DNA of 64,000 nt from SLHU01 sp009929975 (GCA_040776905.1 JAXGZQ010000001.1:806001-870000), one strand, 5' to 3'; counted from the first letter of the stretch, positions 53,477 to 63,322 are shown. Program-made: numbers and translations. Notes: generated from the sequence alone by a model not told the origin.

Positions 53477-54526
53477 ATGCCGGATCAATTCTGTCAACAC
53501 TGTGGAAACACGCTGCAGCCGGAAGACCGTTTCTGCATGGCCTGCGGCCAGCCGGTCAACGGCGCGCAGACCCGGAGCACGGCACCGGCCGTCCCACCCG
53601 CCTCACCGCCCTACGCAGCCGGATCGTATCCACCGCAAATGCCGGCGCCGATGCCGCCATATACCGCTCAGCCGATGCCGCCGGCACCCCGGAAGCAGAA
53701 CGGTCTGACAATCGCGCTGATCGCGGTCGGTGTGGTCATCATCCTCGCCGCTGGTCTGTTTGCCGGTTATCGCCTGCTGGGCGGCCGCCAGACGCCACCG
53801 GATGCGACGGACCGGCCGATCATCACGGCATCTGAGTCAGATTCTCCTTCGCAGACGACTCCGGTCTCGACCACCTCCGCCCCTTCCGCGTCAGAGAGCA
53901 CGACCGCCTCATCTGAAACTCCATCGATTGAGATGACAACCACGCAGCCGGCTGCGGACACCACCCCGACGACGGAGCCCGCGGATGACATTATCCGGCG
54001 GACCGATGGACTTCCCGAAGCCTATACCTATGCGCCACTGCCCGGCCGCTCCTATCTTTACGAGGTTGTCTATCCAGATGGCGAAACCGGATACGAGCAA
54101 ATCGTCATCGGCCAGCAGGGTGATGTTCTCAGTTCGACGATCACTTTTTTCGATGACAGCGGCTACGGTGGGGATGACTACGATTTTGACAGCCGCGAAG
54201 ACGGAATTTACATCGTCTATCCGGCCGCGGATTATCAATCGCTCTGGCTGCCGCATGACTATCAGGAATTTGATTTATGGGAACTCGAATGGGAGACCTA
54301 TATGATCATGGCCGTTAATCAGACGATTGCCAGCGGAACCTACACTTTCGAGGATGTACTGGTTCGGTATTATGAGAATACCGCCGCCGACTATCATTTG
54401 ACGGAGTATCTGGTGCCGGGACACGGAGTGGTCTATGCGGAAAGCAGCCCGGGAGTTCCGGTCCGCACCCTGATTGAATGGTCAGAGATCGGCATTGACG
54501 CGGCGAATCAGCAATTTTACCGGTAG
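53477..54526 (+). CDS. zinc-ribbon membrane protein of unknown function
   Basis: A 349-residue protein starting with a zinc ribbon (CQHCGNTL...CMACGQPV, four Cys), then a Pro/Ala/Met-rich stretch, a transmembrane helix (LTIALIAVGVVIILAAGLFA), a long Ser/Thr/Pro linker and an extracellular domain of about 170 residues rich in aromatic and acidic residues. The ribbon would face the cytosol. This layout is frequent in Firmicute surface proteins. No catalytic motif is evident. AGGGAGG precedes the ATG. Confidence 0.72.
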   Translation: MPDQFCQHCGNTLQPEDRFCMACGQPVNGAQTRSTAPAVPPASPPYAAGSYPPQMPAPMPPYTAQPMPPAPRKQNGLTIALIAVGVVIILAAGLFAGYRLLGGRQTPPDATDRPIITASESDSPSQTTPVSTTSAPSASESTTASSETPSIEMTTTQPAADTTPTTEPADDIIRRTDGLPEAYTYAPLPGRSYLYEVVYPDGETGYEQIVIGQQGDVLSSTITFFDDSGYGGDDYDFDSREDGIYIVYPAADYQSLWLPHDYQEFDLWELEWETYMIMAVNQTIASGTYTFEDVLVRYYENTAADYHLTEYLVPGHGVVYAESSPGVPVRTLIEWSEIGIDAANQQFYR

Positions 54527-54626
54527 ACGGCTTGAGCCGCTCAAACGGCCGGTTTGAACCATCAATTCGTGCGTCCATCCGGAAAATCAGATATAATAAC
54601 GAAAACCAACGGGCAGGGGGAATCGA

Positions 54627-56288
54627 TTGATGCGGATTTCAGGAGCACAGGCGATGGTCCGGGCGCTGGAGCTCGAAGGGGTCACCACCGTATTCGGCTA
54701 TCCCGGCGCGGCCATTTGCCCATTTTATGACGCGCTGCTCGACAGCCCGATTCATCATGTCCTGACCCGGCATGAGCAGGGTGCCGCCCATGCCGCCAGC
54801 GGCTATGCCCGGGCCGGGCACACCACCGGTGTCTGCATCGCGACCTCTGGTCCCGGCGCGACCAATCTGATCACTGGAATCGCGACGGCTTACATGGACT
54901 CCATCCCGATGGTCGCGATCACCGGCCAGGTCGCCTCTGACCTGATCGGCAGCGACAGTTTTCAGGAGGCCGATATCACCGGCGCGACGTCCCCCTTTAC
55001 CAAGCACAATTACCTGATCAACAGCGCAGAGGAACTGCCACGCGTTTTCCGGGAAGCCTTCTATCTCGCGGCGAGCGGTCGTCCGGGTCCCGTTCTGATC
55101 GATGTCCCGGTTGATATTCAAAGTGAAATGCTGGAGTTTGTCCGTCCGGAATCGGTTGAACTGCCGGGATATCAGCCAAAGCTGAAACCGGACCCGGAAC
55201 AGATGCTGGATTTGCGAAAGCTGCTGGTTGAGTCGCAAAGACCGGTGGTCTGCGCCGGCGGCGGCGTGATCAGTGCCGGCGCGTCTGAACCACTGCAGCA
55301 GTTGATTGACAAGTGGCAGATCCCGGTCATCACAACCATGATGGGAATCGGTTCAGTCCCGGCCGATCATCCGCGCTATCTGGGAACCATGGGTTCGCAT
55401 GGTGTTTTCGCGGCTAATTTCGCGCTGCACCATGCCGATTGCCTGATTCTCCTCGGTGCGCGGGTTGGCAATCGCGCGATGGGATCGGCGACGGCGATTG
55501 CCAGAAGAGCCAAGGTCGTCCATATTGACATCGATCCGGCTGAACTGGGAAAAAATATCCGGCCCCATCTTGCCATCAATGCCGATCTGCGCCAGGTTAT
55601 TGCTGAACTGCTGACAGAAAAGCCGGCAGCCGACTGGCAGGATTGGCTGACTGAAACCGACCGACTGCGCACTCAGCAGCGGACCCGCTGGCCCTGCGCG
55701 GTAATGTCAGATCATACGATCAGCCCTCCGCATCTGCTTGAACAACTCGGATCAAAAGCACCGGCTGATACGATTCTGACGACAGAAGTCGGTCAGAACC
55801 AGATCTGGGCCGCCAATCATTATCCGACCCGCCAGGCCTGTACATTCATCTCATCCGGCGGGATGGGGACCATGGGGTATGGTCTGCCGGCGGCACTCGG
55901 CGCACAATGTGCCTGTCCGGAACGCCAGGTGATCTCAATCAGCGGAGACGGCAGCCTGCAGATGTCACTGCAGGAGCTCGGCACCATTCACCAGCAGCGG
56001 CTTCCCGTCCGGATCATTTTGTTCAACAACAGCCGACTCGGTATGGTCCATGAGATTCAGAGCCTGAAATACAATCAACGCTACTCACAGGTTTTTCTCG
56101 AGGAAAACCCTGATTTTTCGCTCCTGGCCGCCGCGTATGGTTTTCAGTATGAACAAATCAGCCAGAACGGGCAGATCGACAGCGCGCTGGATCATCTTCT
56201 CACGGCTGAAGGTCCATTTTTTCTGGAATGTGTCGTAGATCCTCATGAGCCGACACTCTACCCGATCGCGAAGGAGGAGACGCCATGA
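54627..56288 (+). CDS. ilvB: acetolactate synthase large subunit
   Basis: A 553-residue thiamine-diphosphate enzyme. The N-terminal domain has FGYPGAAICPFYD and RHEQGAAHAASGYARA with the catalytic Glu, the middle domain binds FAD, and the C-terminal domain has the thiamine motif SGDGSLQMSLQEL...NNSRLGMV. It condenses two pyruvates (or pyruvate and 2-oxobutyrate) at the start of valine, leucine and isoleucine synthesis. The short AT-rich leader with TATAAT (54592-54597) leaves no room for a T-box. Its end overlaps the small subunit by four bases. Confidence 0.93.
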   Translation: MMRISGAQAMVRALELEGVTTVFGYPGAAICPFYDALLDSPIHHVLTRHEQGAAHAASGYARAGHTTGVCIATSGPGATNLITGIATAYMDSIPMVAITGQVASDLIGSDSFQEADITGATSPFTKHNYLINSAEELPRVFREAFYLAASGRPGPVLIDVPVDIQSEMLEFVRPESVELPGYQPKLKPDPEQMLDLRKLLVESQRPVVCAGGGVISAGASEPLQQLIDKWQIPVITTMMGIGSVPADHPRYLGTMGSHGVFAANFALHHADCLILLGARVGNRAMGSATAIARRAKVVHIDIDPAELGKNIRPHLAINADLRQVIAELLTEKPAADWQDWLTETDRLRTQQRTRWPCAVMSDHTISPPHLLEQLGSKAPADTILTTEVGQNQIWAANHYPTRQACTFISSGGMGTMGYGLPAALGAQCACPERQVISISGDGSLQMSLQELGTIHQQRLPVRIILFNNSRLGMVHEIQSLKYNQRYSQVFLEENPDFSLLAAAYGFQYEQISQNGQIDSALDHLLTAEGPFFLECVVDPHEPTLYPIAKEETP

Positions 56289-56761
56289 AGCCATACCATT
56301 TATCTGTTCTGGTCAATAACCATGCCGGGCTGCTGGCCAAAGTCGCCGGGCTGTTCAGCCGGCGTCATTTCAATATTGACAGTCTGGCCGTGGGCGTTGC
56401 TGAAACACCGGGTCAGTCCCGCATGACGATCGTCGTCAATGGAGACGAACAGATGATTGAACAGGTGGTTCGCCAGCTGGACAAGTTGATTGATGTTCTG
56501 GAAATTGAAGTCCTGCCGGACCAGCAGTCCGTGCAGCGTGAACTGCTGCTGATCAAAATGTCCGCCAGCCCTGAAACCCGTTCGGAAATTCTTCAGGTCG
56601 CAGAGATTTTCCGGGCGCATATTGTTGATGTCTCACACGACAGCCTGACCTTGGAAGTGACCGGACAGGCTGATAAAATTGCCGCTTTCCTCAATTTGCT
56701 GCAGCCATTGGGAATTCGCCAGGTGATCCGTACCGGGACGGTCGCGATCCGCCGCTCCTGA
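56285..56761 (+). CDS. ilvN: acetolactate synthase small (regulatory) subunit
   Basis: A 158-residue regulatory subunit. The N-terminal ACT domain (HLSVLVNNHAGLLAKVAGLFSRRHF split here as motif, NIDSLAVG) binds valine for feedback inhibition. The C-terminal domain starts around residue 80 (ELLLIKMS). Translationally coupled to ilvB by ATGA overlap. No ilvC or ilvD is nearby. Confidence 0.92.
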   Translation: MKPYHLSVLVNNHAGLLAKVAGLFSRRHFNIDSLAVGVAETPGQSRMTIVVNGDEQMIEQVVRQLDKLIDVLEIEVLPDQQSVQRELLLIKMSASPETRSEILQVAEIFRAHIVDVSHDSLTLEVTGQADKIAAFLNLLQPLGIRQVIRTGTVAIRRS

Positions 56762-56768
56762 TTCCGAT

Positions 56769-57584
56769 TCACGCCTTGCCAGATGACAACGGAACTGCTG
56801 CGACAATCCCGGGATCATAGGTTGCCACAATCTGCTCATCTGGTTGGATCACCAGAAAATCATCCTTGTTCCAGTCCCCGTCCAGCAGCCGCCGCAACAA
56901 ACTCATCTCACCGCGGATTGTTTCGAATGCCCAGTTTCGTTCGGCAGCCTGTTCCTGTGTCAACCGGATATCTGCTTCGGCACTGCCGGTTCCCGTGTCG
57001 ATGTAGGTGAGGCGCTGGTACTGGTGCAGCCAGTCACCGAGAACCGACATCAGATATTCGGCGTTCTCCTCACCATACTGCTCAACATATTCCTGATAGG
57101 TATGATTGATCCCCAGCTGAGTCGGTATGGTCTGATCATCGGTCAGATCCGCCGTCTCCCGCTCAATCCAGCCCGGAGACTTAAAATAAGTCCCCGGATG
57201 CTGGTCAAAATAGTCCTGATACGCGTCCCTCGACCCCAACATCAGTGTGATGCAGTCATGCGCCCGCGGAATGACCAGCGGGACACGGGCTGTCAGGCCT
57301 TGTACACCGAGATTGCAGAGGCCGTAGACCAGCAATATCGCGTCATAATGCTCAGGATCAACCGCGTCGATGACCGCCTGCAGGCGAAGCCGCATTTTTT
57401 CCTTACCGATATCATGCAGGCCTTTGGGCATGAAGACAGGGTCAGTAACTGAAGTGCTGACAGCCGCACAGGCACATACCTCACGATAGAGAATTTCACA
57501 GGCGATGACTTTATAGCGGGCCCGTCCGCTGACTGATTTCTGCCAGGGCAGTCCTGCCTGGTCATTTGCGTGATGTTCACTCAT
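56769..57584 (-). CDS. DUF1638-family protein
   Basis: A 271-residue protein of a family without known function. YKVIACEILYREVC near residue 24, ILLVYGLCNLGVQGL and PRAHDCITLMLGS with conserved Cys and His residues suggest metal binding. DUF1638 proteins are often found near corrinoid methyltransferase genes, but none is seen here. Its start overlaps the end of the aminopeptidase gene by four bases. Confidence 0.75.
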   Translation of the reverse strand: MSEHHANDQAGLPWQKSVSGRARYKVIACEILYREVCACAAVSTSVTDPVFMPKGLHDIGKEKMRLRLQAVIDAVDPEHYDAILLVYGLCNLGVQGLTARVPLVIPRAHDCITLMLGSRDAYQDYFDQHPGTYFKSPGWIERETADLTDDQTIPTQLGINHTYQEYVEQYGEENAEYLMSVLGDWLHQYQRLTYIDTGTGSAEADIRLTQEQAAERNWAFETIRGEMSLLRRLLDGDWNKDDFLVIQPDEQIVATYDPGIVAAVPLSSGKA

Positions 57585-58918
57585 AACGATGTGCCTCTTT
57601 CCGTATGTGGTTTATACAGGCTTACATATCGCAGGAACGCGCCCATCAGATCCTGCATCGACTGCTGATCCATGGTTCCGCCGGTCTCGCGGACCGAATG
57701 CATACCCCAGATCGGATTGCCGATGTCAACCGCGCGGACCGGGAGACGCTGGACGGTCAGCGGCCCGATCGTCGATCCGCCGCGCTGATCGCTGCGGTTG
57801 GCATAAGTCTGGCAGGGAATTTCCGCTTTCCGGCAGATAGCCCGGATCACTGCCATCGACTCCGCGTCCGATACATAAGATTGGCTGGCTGATATCTTGA
57901 TCGCTGGCCCACCATTGATACGGGGCTGATTGGTGCGGTCCGCCATTTCCGGATAATGCGGGTGCTGGGCATGCGCCTGATCTGCCGACAGCAAAAAGGA
58001 TGGCTTCAGCGCGGCCAGGTAATCACGGCGGCTTCCTCCCAGGCTGTAGACGATCTGCTCCATCAGTTGGGCCAGCGTTGCTGAGTTTGCCCCCTGCCGG
58101 GTCTGGCTGCCAACCTCTTCGTGATCGAAAAAGGCGGCCAGTTGAATACCCGCAGCCGGAGCGGCGGCGATCATCGCATCAGCCGCAGCGGCTGCCATTC
58201 CCAGATTATCGAGACGGGAGGCTGAGATCATCTCATTGTCACGGCCCATCAGGCAGCCTGGGGCCGTATCATACAGGAACAGAGACGTATCGAGGATTCG
58301 CGACTCGTCAACCTGCAGTTGTTCGGCCAGCAGCCCGAACAGCCAGTCGCCTCCGTCCGGTTTCTTGCCGATGCCCGCAACCGGCAGCAGCGTCTTGACC
58401 CGATCCACGCCATGACTGGTATTGACATCACGATCCATATGAATGGCCAGGCTGGGCAATATCAGGATAGGCCGGGCCATATCAACCAGGCGTGTTTCAA
58501 TGCCCGTATGATCTTCACACGCCATGACCACCTGCCCGGCGATCGACAGGGGCCGGTCAAACCAGGTATGGAGAATGGGCCCGCCGTAAACTTCTGTATT
58601 CAGACAGAGACATCCGGCCTGTTCGACGAGACTGTTCGGCTTGATCTTCAATCCGGGACCGTCCAGATGGGTACCAATCAGCTGGAATCCATTCATCAAG
58701 GCGTCTGTACCGACGGTAAAAGCAAACAACGACGCACCTCCGGCACTGAAGTAACGCCGATCTCCGGCCTGAAGCTCAGAGTCGGGATCATAGAGACTGA
58801 ATCCACTTCGTTCAAATTCACGCCGCAGATTATCCGCGGCATGATAGGCCGTCGGTGATTGATCAATCAAAGCAAGCAGCCGCTGTGCAGCTGTCAAATT
58901 CTGTGTCATATCGGTCAC
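57581..58918 (-). CDS. M18-family aminopeptidase
   Basis: A 445-residue metallopeptidase. Metal ligands fit GTHLDGPGLKIKP (His and Asp), FDHEEVGSQTRQGA (Glu-Glu pair), and the late HAQHPHYPE and GTM-type region near the C-terminus. The family removes acidic or neutral N-terminal residues and forms large oligomers in the cytosol. Upstream gene of a two-gene unit with DUF1638. Confidence 0.9.
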   Translation of the reverse strand: MTDMTQNLTAAQRLLALIDQSPTAYHAADNLRREFERSGFSLYDPDSELQAGDRRYFSAGGASLFAFTVGTDALMNGFQLIGTHLDGPGLKIKPNSLVEQAGCLCLNTEVYGGPILHTWFDRPLSIAGQVVMACEDHTGIETRLVDMARPILILPSLAIHMDRDVNTSHGVDRVKTLLPVAGIGKKPDGGDWLFGLLAEQLQVDESRILDTSLFLYDTAPGCLMGRDNEMISASRLDNLGMAAAAADAMIAAAPAAGIQLAAFFDHEEVGSQTRQGANSATLAQLMEQIVYSLGGSRRDYLAALKPSFLLSADQAHAQHPHYPEMADRTNQPRINGGPAIKISASQSYVSDAESMAVIRAICRKAEIPCQTYANRSDQRGGSTIGPLTVQRLPVRAVDIGNPIWGMHSVRETGGTMDQQSMQDLMGAFLRYVSLYKPHTERGTSL

Positions 58919-59168
58919 TCCTCGTTTTCATCCATGCCGCAACGATCACGGCACGATTTTATGAACATCATACCGTGAAAGCGATGCACCGGCAATCATG
59001 ACGGCTCGATATTGATTTGACCGACATGATTCATGCGAAATAACCACTCTATCAGGCTGTTTCCAGCGTTTATTCACAGTCAGTTCACACTTTTTCCATA
59101 TAATTGAGTTAACCATATTGAGTCTGAATCAATTTGCATACACACATGGCACAGGAGGAGGATAACCT

Positions 59169-59531
59169 ATGTTATTTGGAGACAAGGCAAGCAAAATCGA
59201 CAAACTGGTCGGCAAGAGAAATAGTGCGAAACTGGTTGCCCTGATCAAAGACAAGAACCCTGATATTCGGATCAAAGCGATCAAGGCTCTGGGTCAAATC
59301 GGTGATGACACGTCCATCAATAATCTGACCATTCTCCTGCATGACCAGGATAAGATCAGCCGCAAGGCCGCGATCGAGTCCATGGGGGAGACCGGCAACG
59401 CGGTCGCCAAAACACATCTTCAGTATTACATTGAAAAAGAAGATGATCAGGAACTGATCAAAGCCGCGCGCAGTTCCATTGCCAAGATTTCTGATGTCAT
59501 CACACCACGGGATGAAGCATTGATCAGCTGA
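59169..59531 (+). CDS. small HEAT-repeat protein
   Basis: A 120-residue cytosolic protein built from two to three HEAT-like helical repeats (NPDIRIKAIKALGQIGDDT, KISRKAAIESMGETGN, and ELIKAARSSIAKI). It is probably a scaffold with no catalytic activity. AGGAGGAGG precedes the ATG and TATAAT at 59099-59104 may be the -10 element in the 250-base upstream gap, which otherwise holds nothing recognisable. Followed by a perfect terminator palindrome. Confidence 0.85.
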   Translation: MLFGDKASKIDKLVGKRNSAKLVALIKDKNPDIRIKAIKALGQIGDDTSINNLTILLHDQDKISRKAAIESMGETGNAVAKTHLQYYIEKEDDQELIKAARSSIAKISDVITPRDEALIS

Positions 59532-59550
59532 CGAAATTAATTCTTTAATG

Positions 59551-59589
59551 AAAAAAGGATTGCCGCATGGCATGCGGCAATCCTTTTTT
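59551..59589. terminator. perfect 39-base palindromic terminator
   Basis: Two 19-base arms (A6-GGATTGCCGCATG and its exact complement) around a single G. It has a T run in both directions and lies between two convergent genes. Confidence 0.9.
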
Positions 59590-59614
59590 GTTATCGATGA
59601 TGGTGATTAATGAC

Positions 59615-59899
59615 TCATAAACTGAACCGTCCACGGCCCCGCCGCTGGCTGACCGGGCGTCCGAGAACCTCGGACCAGATCATTCCCTGGCGAAGCGGGC
59701 TGCGTGACCGATCCAGCAGCATCCGGAAAGTCGATCCGCTTCCCTGAACGGCATGTGGCTGATCAAGCCCGCTGGAGTCGATCGTGTCATCCATTTCTTC
59801 ATTGACGATGAGTCGTGATTCCATGGTCGAATCAAAGGTCGATGAATCGCTGATCCGGGCGGTGATCCGACCGCTGTCTATTCCTGTTTTTTCTGGCAT
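59615..59899 (-). CDS. small protein of unknown function downstream of floA
   Basis: A 94-residue hydrophilic protein. GGGAGGAGG lies 6 bases before the ATG and the gene follows floA by 18 bases, which supports it as real. No hydrophobic segment; Ser/Asp-rich N-terminal half and Arg/Gly-rich C-terminus (SQRRGRGRF). Not recognised. Inferred to belong to the flotillin operon. Confidence 0.65.
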   Translation of the reverse strand: MPEKTGIDSGRITARISDSSTFDSTMESRLIVNEEMDDTIDSSGLDQPHAVQGSGSTFRMLLDRSRSPLRQGMIWSEVLGRPVSQRRGRGRFSL

Positions 59900-59917
59900 G
59901 CAGAGCCTCCTCCCGAT

Positions 59918-60931
59918 TTATTTATCAACCGGTTTACTGCTGTTGTCCTGACGCTCCGGCTCGGCAATGGCCTTACGCATCTGGGTGTCAGAAATAACAT
60001 TCTGCATATTGTAGTAATCCATGACACCGAGCTTGCCTTCCCTTAGTGCCGTTGCCATCGCGCGCGGAACTTCCGCCTCAGCCTCAACGACTTTCGCTCT
60101 CATTTCGACGACCGACGCTTTCATTTCCTGCTCACGGGCAACGGCCATCGCCCGGCGCTCTTCAGCCTTGGCCTGAGCGATACGCTTATCGGCCTCAGCC
60201 TGATCGGTTTGCAGCTGGGCACCGATATTTCGGCCGACATCAACATCAGCGATGTCGATTGAGAGAATTTCAAACGCCGTACCGGAATCGAGACCCTTGG
60301 AAAGAACCGCTTTGGAGATGCTGTCAGGATTTTCCAGTACATCTTTATGTGTCGGAGCCGAACCGATCGTTGTGACAATGCCTTCACCGACACGGGCGGT
60401 AATCGTGGCCTCTCCGGCACCACCGACCAGACGGTCGATATTGGCGCGAACCGTCACTCTGGCTTTCGCCTTCAATTCAATGCCATCCTTGGCAATCGCG
60501 GCGACCAGCGGTGTTTCGATCACTTTTGGATTGACACTCATCTGGACGGCTTCCAGAACGTTGCGTCCAGCCAGATCAATCGCGGCCGCACGTTCGAAAA
60601 CCAGTGGGATATCCGCTCTCTGAGCCGCGATCAGGGCATTGACGACACGATCAACGTTGCCGCCGGCGAGAAAATGGGCTTCCAGCATATTGGTGCTGAT
60701 GTCAAGCCCTGCCTTCGTCGCTTTGATCTGCGGTGCGACAACACTCTTCGGGACAACCCGGCGCAGCCGCATGCCGACCAGATTGAAAATGCTGACTTTG
60801 ACACCGGCGGCAGCGGCGGAAATCCACAGGCCAACCGGAACAAAGCTGAAAAACAGGGAGATGACAGCGATAATCGCGGCCAGGATGATGCCATAGATAA
60901 GCAGGTCTTCAGGATACAGCATGATGTTCAC
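59918..60931 (-). CDS. floA: flotillin-like protein FloA
   Basis: A 337-residue membrane-associated scaffold. An N-terminal hydrophobic segment (LLIYGIILAAIIAVISLFFSFVP) anchors it, and the SPFH domain follows (VAPQIKATKAGLDIST..., RADIPLVFERAAAIDLAGRNVLEAVQMSVNP). The C-terminus has the Ala/Glu-rich coiled coil (AEADKRIAQAKAEERRAMA). It organises functional membrane microdomains. 34 bases after the NfeD gene, as in many Firmicutes. Confidence 0.93.
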   Translation of the reverse strand: MNIMLYPEDLLIYGIILAAIIAVISLFFSFVPVGLWISAAAAGVKVSIFNLVGMRLRRVVPKSVVAPQIKATKAGLDISTNMLEAHFLAGGNVDRVVNALIAAQRADIPLVFERAAAIDLAGRNVLEAVQMSVNPKVIETPLVAAIAKDGIELKAKARVTVRANIDRLVGGAGEATITARVGEGIVTTIGSAPTHKDVLENPDSISKAVLSKGLDSGTAFEILSIDIADVDVGRNIGAQLQTDQAEADKRIAQAKAEERRAMAVAREQEMKASVVEMRAKVVEAEAEVPRAMATALREGKLGVMDYYNMQNVISDTQMRKAIAEPERQDNSSKPVDK

Positions 60932-60965
60932 CTCATTACGTATTAATCTGCCAGCCGGCAGTGGT

Positions 60966-61559
60966 TCAGGAATCGGATGGCGCTGACGCGGTCATTGAAT
61001 CAGAACGATCCGGTTCAACAACAATGCGGCTGCCATAGGCGGTGATGATCCGGACCGGAGTGCCCTTCTCGATAAAGCTTCCATTGGTAACGACATCAAT
61101 CCGGATGCCGTCAAATTCGGCGGTCCCGGCCGGGCGCAGCGACGTGACCGCCTGGCCGCGCAGGCCAATCAGCGCGCGCGGGTCATTCGATGAGGAATAA
61201 CCATCCTCGCGCCGGGCTGCCGACTGTAAAATTAGTGTGCGGGACAGTTTCCCTTTCCGTGCTGACCGGATCACGATCGTCAAAACGATGGCGACGACGA
61301 CGAGCAGCAGGAGGAACATGATGAAGGCTTCGAAGAAGGTCTCAGCGGTCAGAATGATCCCCAGAATGATCAGGGCGATTCCGCTGCCGCCGGCAATCCC
61401 GAAACCGGGCAGGAAAATCTCTGCGATCAGCAAAATAAGACCAGCGATCAGAATGATCGCCTGCAGTGTGTCAATCTGGTCAACAAAACTGAAGATGTCC
61501 CAGAATGAACTGGCTTCACGGGCAAGTACGAGCAATGCCACGGTCATTCCTCCTTTCAT
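60966..61559 (-). CDS. NfeD-like membrane protein with OB-fold domain
   Basis: A 197-residue protein with three or four hydrophobic segments (AIILIAGLILLIAEIFLPGFGIAGG... and FIMFLLLLVVVAIVLTIV), then an OB-fold C-terminus (LIGLRGQAVTSLRPAG... DGIRIDVVTNGSFIEKGTPVRIITAYGSRIVV). It lacks the N-terminal ClpP-like protease domain of long NfeD proteins. First gene of the nfeD-floA operon. GGAGG precedes the ATG. Confidence 0.88.
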   Translation of the reverse strand: MKGGMTVALLVLAREASSFWDIFSFVDQIDTLQAIILIAGLILLIAEIFLPGFGIAGGSGIALIILGIILTAETFFEAFIMFLLLLVVVAIVLTIVIRSARKGKLSRTLILQSAARREDGYSSSNDPRALIGLRGQAVTSLRPAGTAEFDGIRIDVVTNGSFIEKGTPVRIITAYGSRIVVEPDRSDSMTASAPSDS

Positions 61560-61734
61560 TGTGTCTTCTTATTTTACCACATTACGGTCAGGACTGATAT
61601 CAGAGGATTTATCAGCGGTCAGCCGGAAAAAATTCAGAAACCATCGACGCGGCACCCTCATCTTGTATATAATGGGCAGAACATCTCAATATGCACATTT
61701 GTACACCGGACACAGACAGAGGAGACTGCGCGTC

Positions 61735-63219
61735 ATGGAAATTACCATCATCTTCATTGTTTACCTGATCGGCATGCTGGCCGTCGGCACTTACTTTTAC
61801 CGCCGCAACACCAATATCTCTGATTATGTGCTGGGCGGACGGACCCTCAATCCATTTGTCACGTCATTGAGCGCTCAGGCATCGGACATGAGCGGCTGGC
61901 TACTGCTCGGTCTGCCCGGTCTGGCCTATCTTTCGACCGGCGGTTTGCTCGAGGCCACATGGACAGCCGTCGGGCTGGCTGGCGGCACCTACCTGAACTG
62001 GCTGCTGGTCGCCAAACGGCTGCGCAATTACACGCAGATCTCCGGTGACGCGATCACACTGCCACAGTATTTTGAGAACCGCTTCCGCGATCGTTCCCAT
62101 GTTCTGCGCGGCCTGTCTGCCTTTGTCATCCTGCTCTTTTTTCTCTTCTACACATCGTCAGGTTTTGTCGCCGGCGCAAAATTATTCAGTACCGTGTTTG
62201 ATCTTTCTTATCACACCGCCCTGATCATCGGCGTTCTGGTCATCGTCAGTTATACGTTTCTCGGTGGATTCAAGGCGGTCTGCTGGACCGATCTGTTTCA
62301 AGGGCTTCTGATGCTTGCGGCCATCACGATCACCCCGATCATCGCCATGCAGCGTTCAGGCGGCCTGTTCGCGTCGTTCCAGACGGATTTTGCCGATTTT
62401 TCTGATTTTGTGACCAATGCTGACGGACAGGCAGTCAGCCTGATCGTTATCATTTCATGGGCCGCCTGGGGCCTCGGTTATTTTGGCCAGCCTCATATTC
62501 TTGTCCGTTTCATGGGGATCCGCTCGGCGAAGGAAATCCGCCCGGCACGCTATATCGCCATGGTCTGGGTTCTGCTCTCACTGGCCGCTGCCGTCGTCGT
62601 CGGCATCGCCGGCCGCAGCTATCTCGGAGCCAAGGGAATCATCCTCTCCGCGGTTGACAGCGAGACGGTCTTCATGCGCCTGGTCACTGACCTCTTCCCG
62701 CCTCTCATCGCCGGTGTTCTTCTTTCAGCGATCCTTGCCGCGATCATGAGCACCGCTGACTCTCAGCTGCTCGTGACCTCCTCCGCGATCACCGGTGATT
62801 TCTATCAGGCGGTTTTCCGCCGCGGCGCATCCGACCGTGAACTTCTCTGGGTCGGCCGCGTGACCGTCATTTTGATCGCGCTGGTCGCCGGACTGCTGGC
62901 ATCCGATCAGAACAGTTCCGTCTTCAAACTGGTTTCCTACGCCTGGGCGGGGTTTGGGGCGGCGTTCGGTCCGGTGGTTCTCTTGTCACTTTATTGGCCG
63001 AAAATGACCCGAAACGGAGCGCTTGCCGGAATCCTGACCGGTGGATTGACCGTGGTGATCTGGAAAAATCTCAGCGGCGGTCTGTTTGATATTTATGAGA
63101 TTGTTCCGGGCATTTTGTTATCACTGGTAACGATTGTTACCGTTAGCTGGCTGGGGAAATCACCGAATACTGAGATAACCGATGAATTCGCCGCGGTAGC
63201 CAGCGAAAACAAGAAGTAA
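61735..63219 (+). CDS. putP: sodium/proline symporter (PutP, SSS family)
   Basis: A 494-residue integral membrane protein with about 13 helices. The N-terminus ISDYVLGGRTLNPFVTSLSAQASDMSGWLLLGLPG contains the Na+ and proline site of PutP in split helices; GFGAAFGPVVLLSLYWP lies near the end. It imports L-proline with sodium. The ATG at 61735 is preceded by AGAGGAG; the frame is open upstream across the nfeD gene but that is an overlap artefact. Confidence 0.88.
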   Translation: MEITIIFIVYLIGMLAVGTYFYRRNTNISDYVLGGRTLNPFVTSLSAQASDMSGWLLLGLPGLAYLSTGGLLEATWTAVGLAGGTYLNWLLVAKRLRNYTQISGDAITLPQYFENRFRDRSHVLRGLSAFVILLFFLFYTSSGFVAGAKLFSTVFDLSYHTALIIGVLVIVSYTFLGGFKAVCWTDLFQGLLMLAAITITPIIAMQRSGGLFASFQTDFADFSDFVTNADGQAVSLIVIISWAAWGLGYFGQPHILVRFMGIRSAKEIRPARYIAMVWVLLSLAAAVVVGIAGRSYLGAKGIILSAVDSETVFMRLVTDLFPPLIAGVLLSAILAAIMSTADSQLLVTSSAITGDFYQAVFRRGASDRELLWVGRVTVILIALVAGLLASDQNSSVFKLVSYAWAGFGAAFGPVVLLSLYWPKMTRNGALAGILTGGLTVVIWKNLSGGLFDIYEIVPGILLSLVTIVTVSWLGKSPNTEITDEFAAVASENKK

Positions 63220-63242
63220 ATCGATATTCACAGCCATTTAGA

Positions 63243-63272
63243 TTGAGAATTATCTTCCGATTATGTTACAAT
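63243..63272 (+). promoter_or_regulatory. candidate promoter of the prenyltransferase gene
   Basis: TTGAGA and TACAAT with 18-base spacing, about 50 bases before the ATG. Confidence 0.45.
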
Positions 63273-63322
63273 TGGTGCGCACTGCGACAGATCTGATCTG
63301 TCCGGTCGGTAATGGGAGGATT

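Noticed and set aside
54527..54626. T-box or leader attenuator before ilvB.
   Set aside because: Only about 100 bases are available and neither a T-box motif nor a leader peptide with branched-chain codons is seen.
61237..61734. Possible N-terminal extension of the PutP-like protein.
   Set aside because: The extension is antisense to nfeD and the ATG at 61735 has a ribosome site and begins the first helix.
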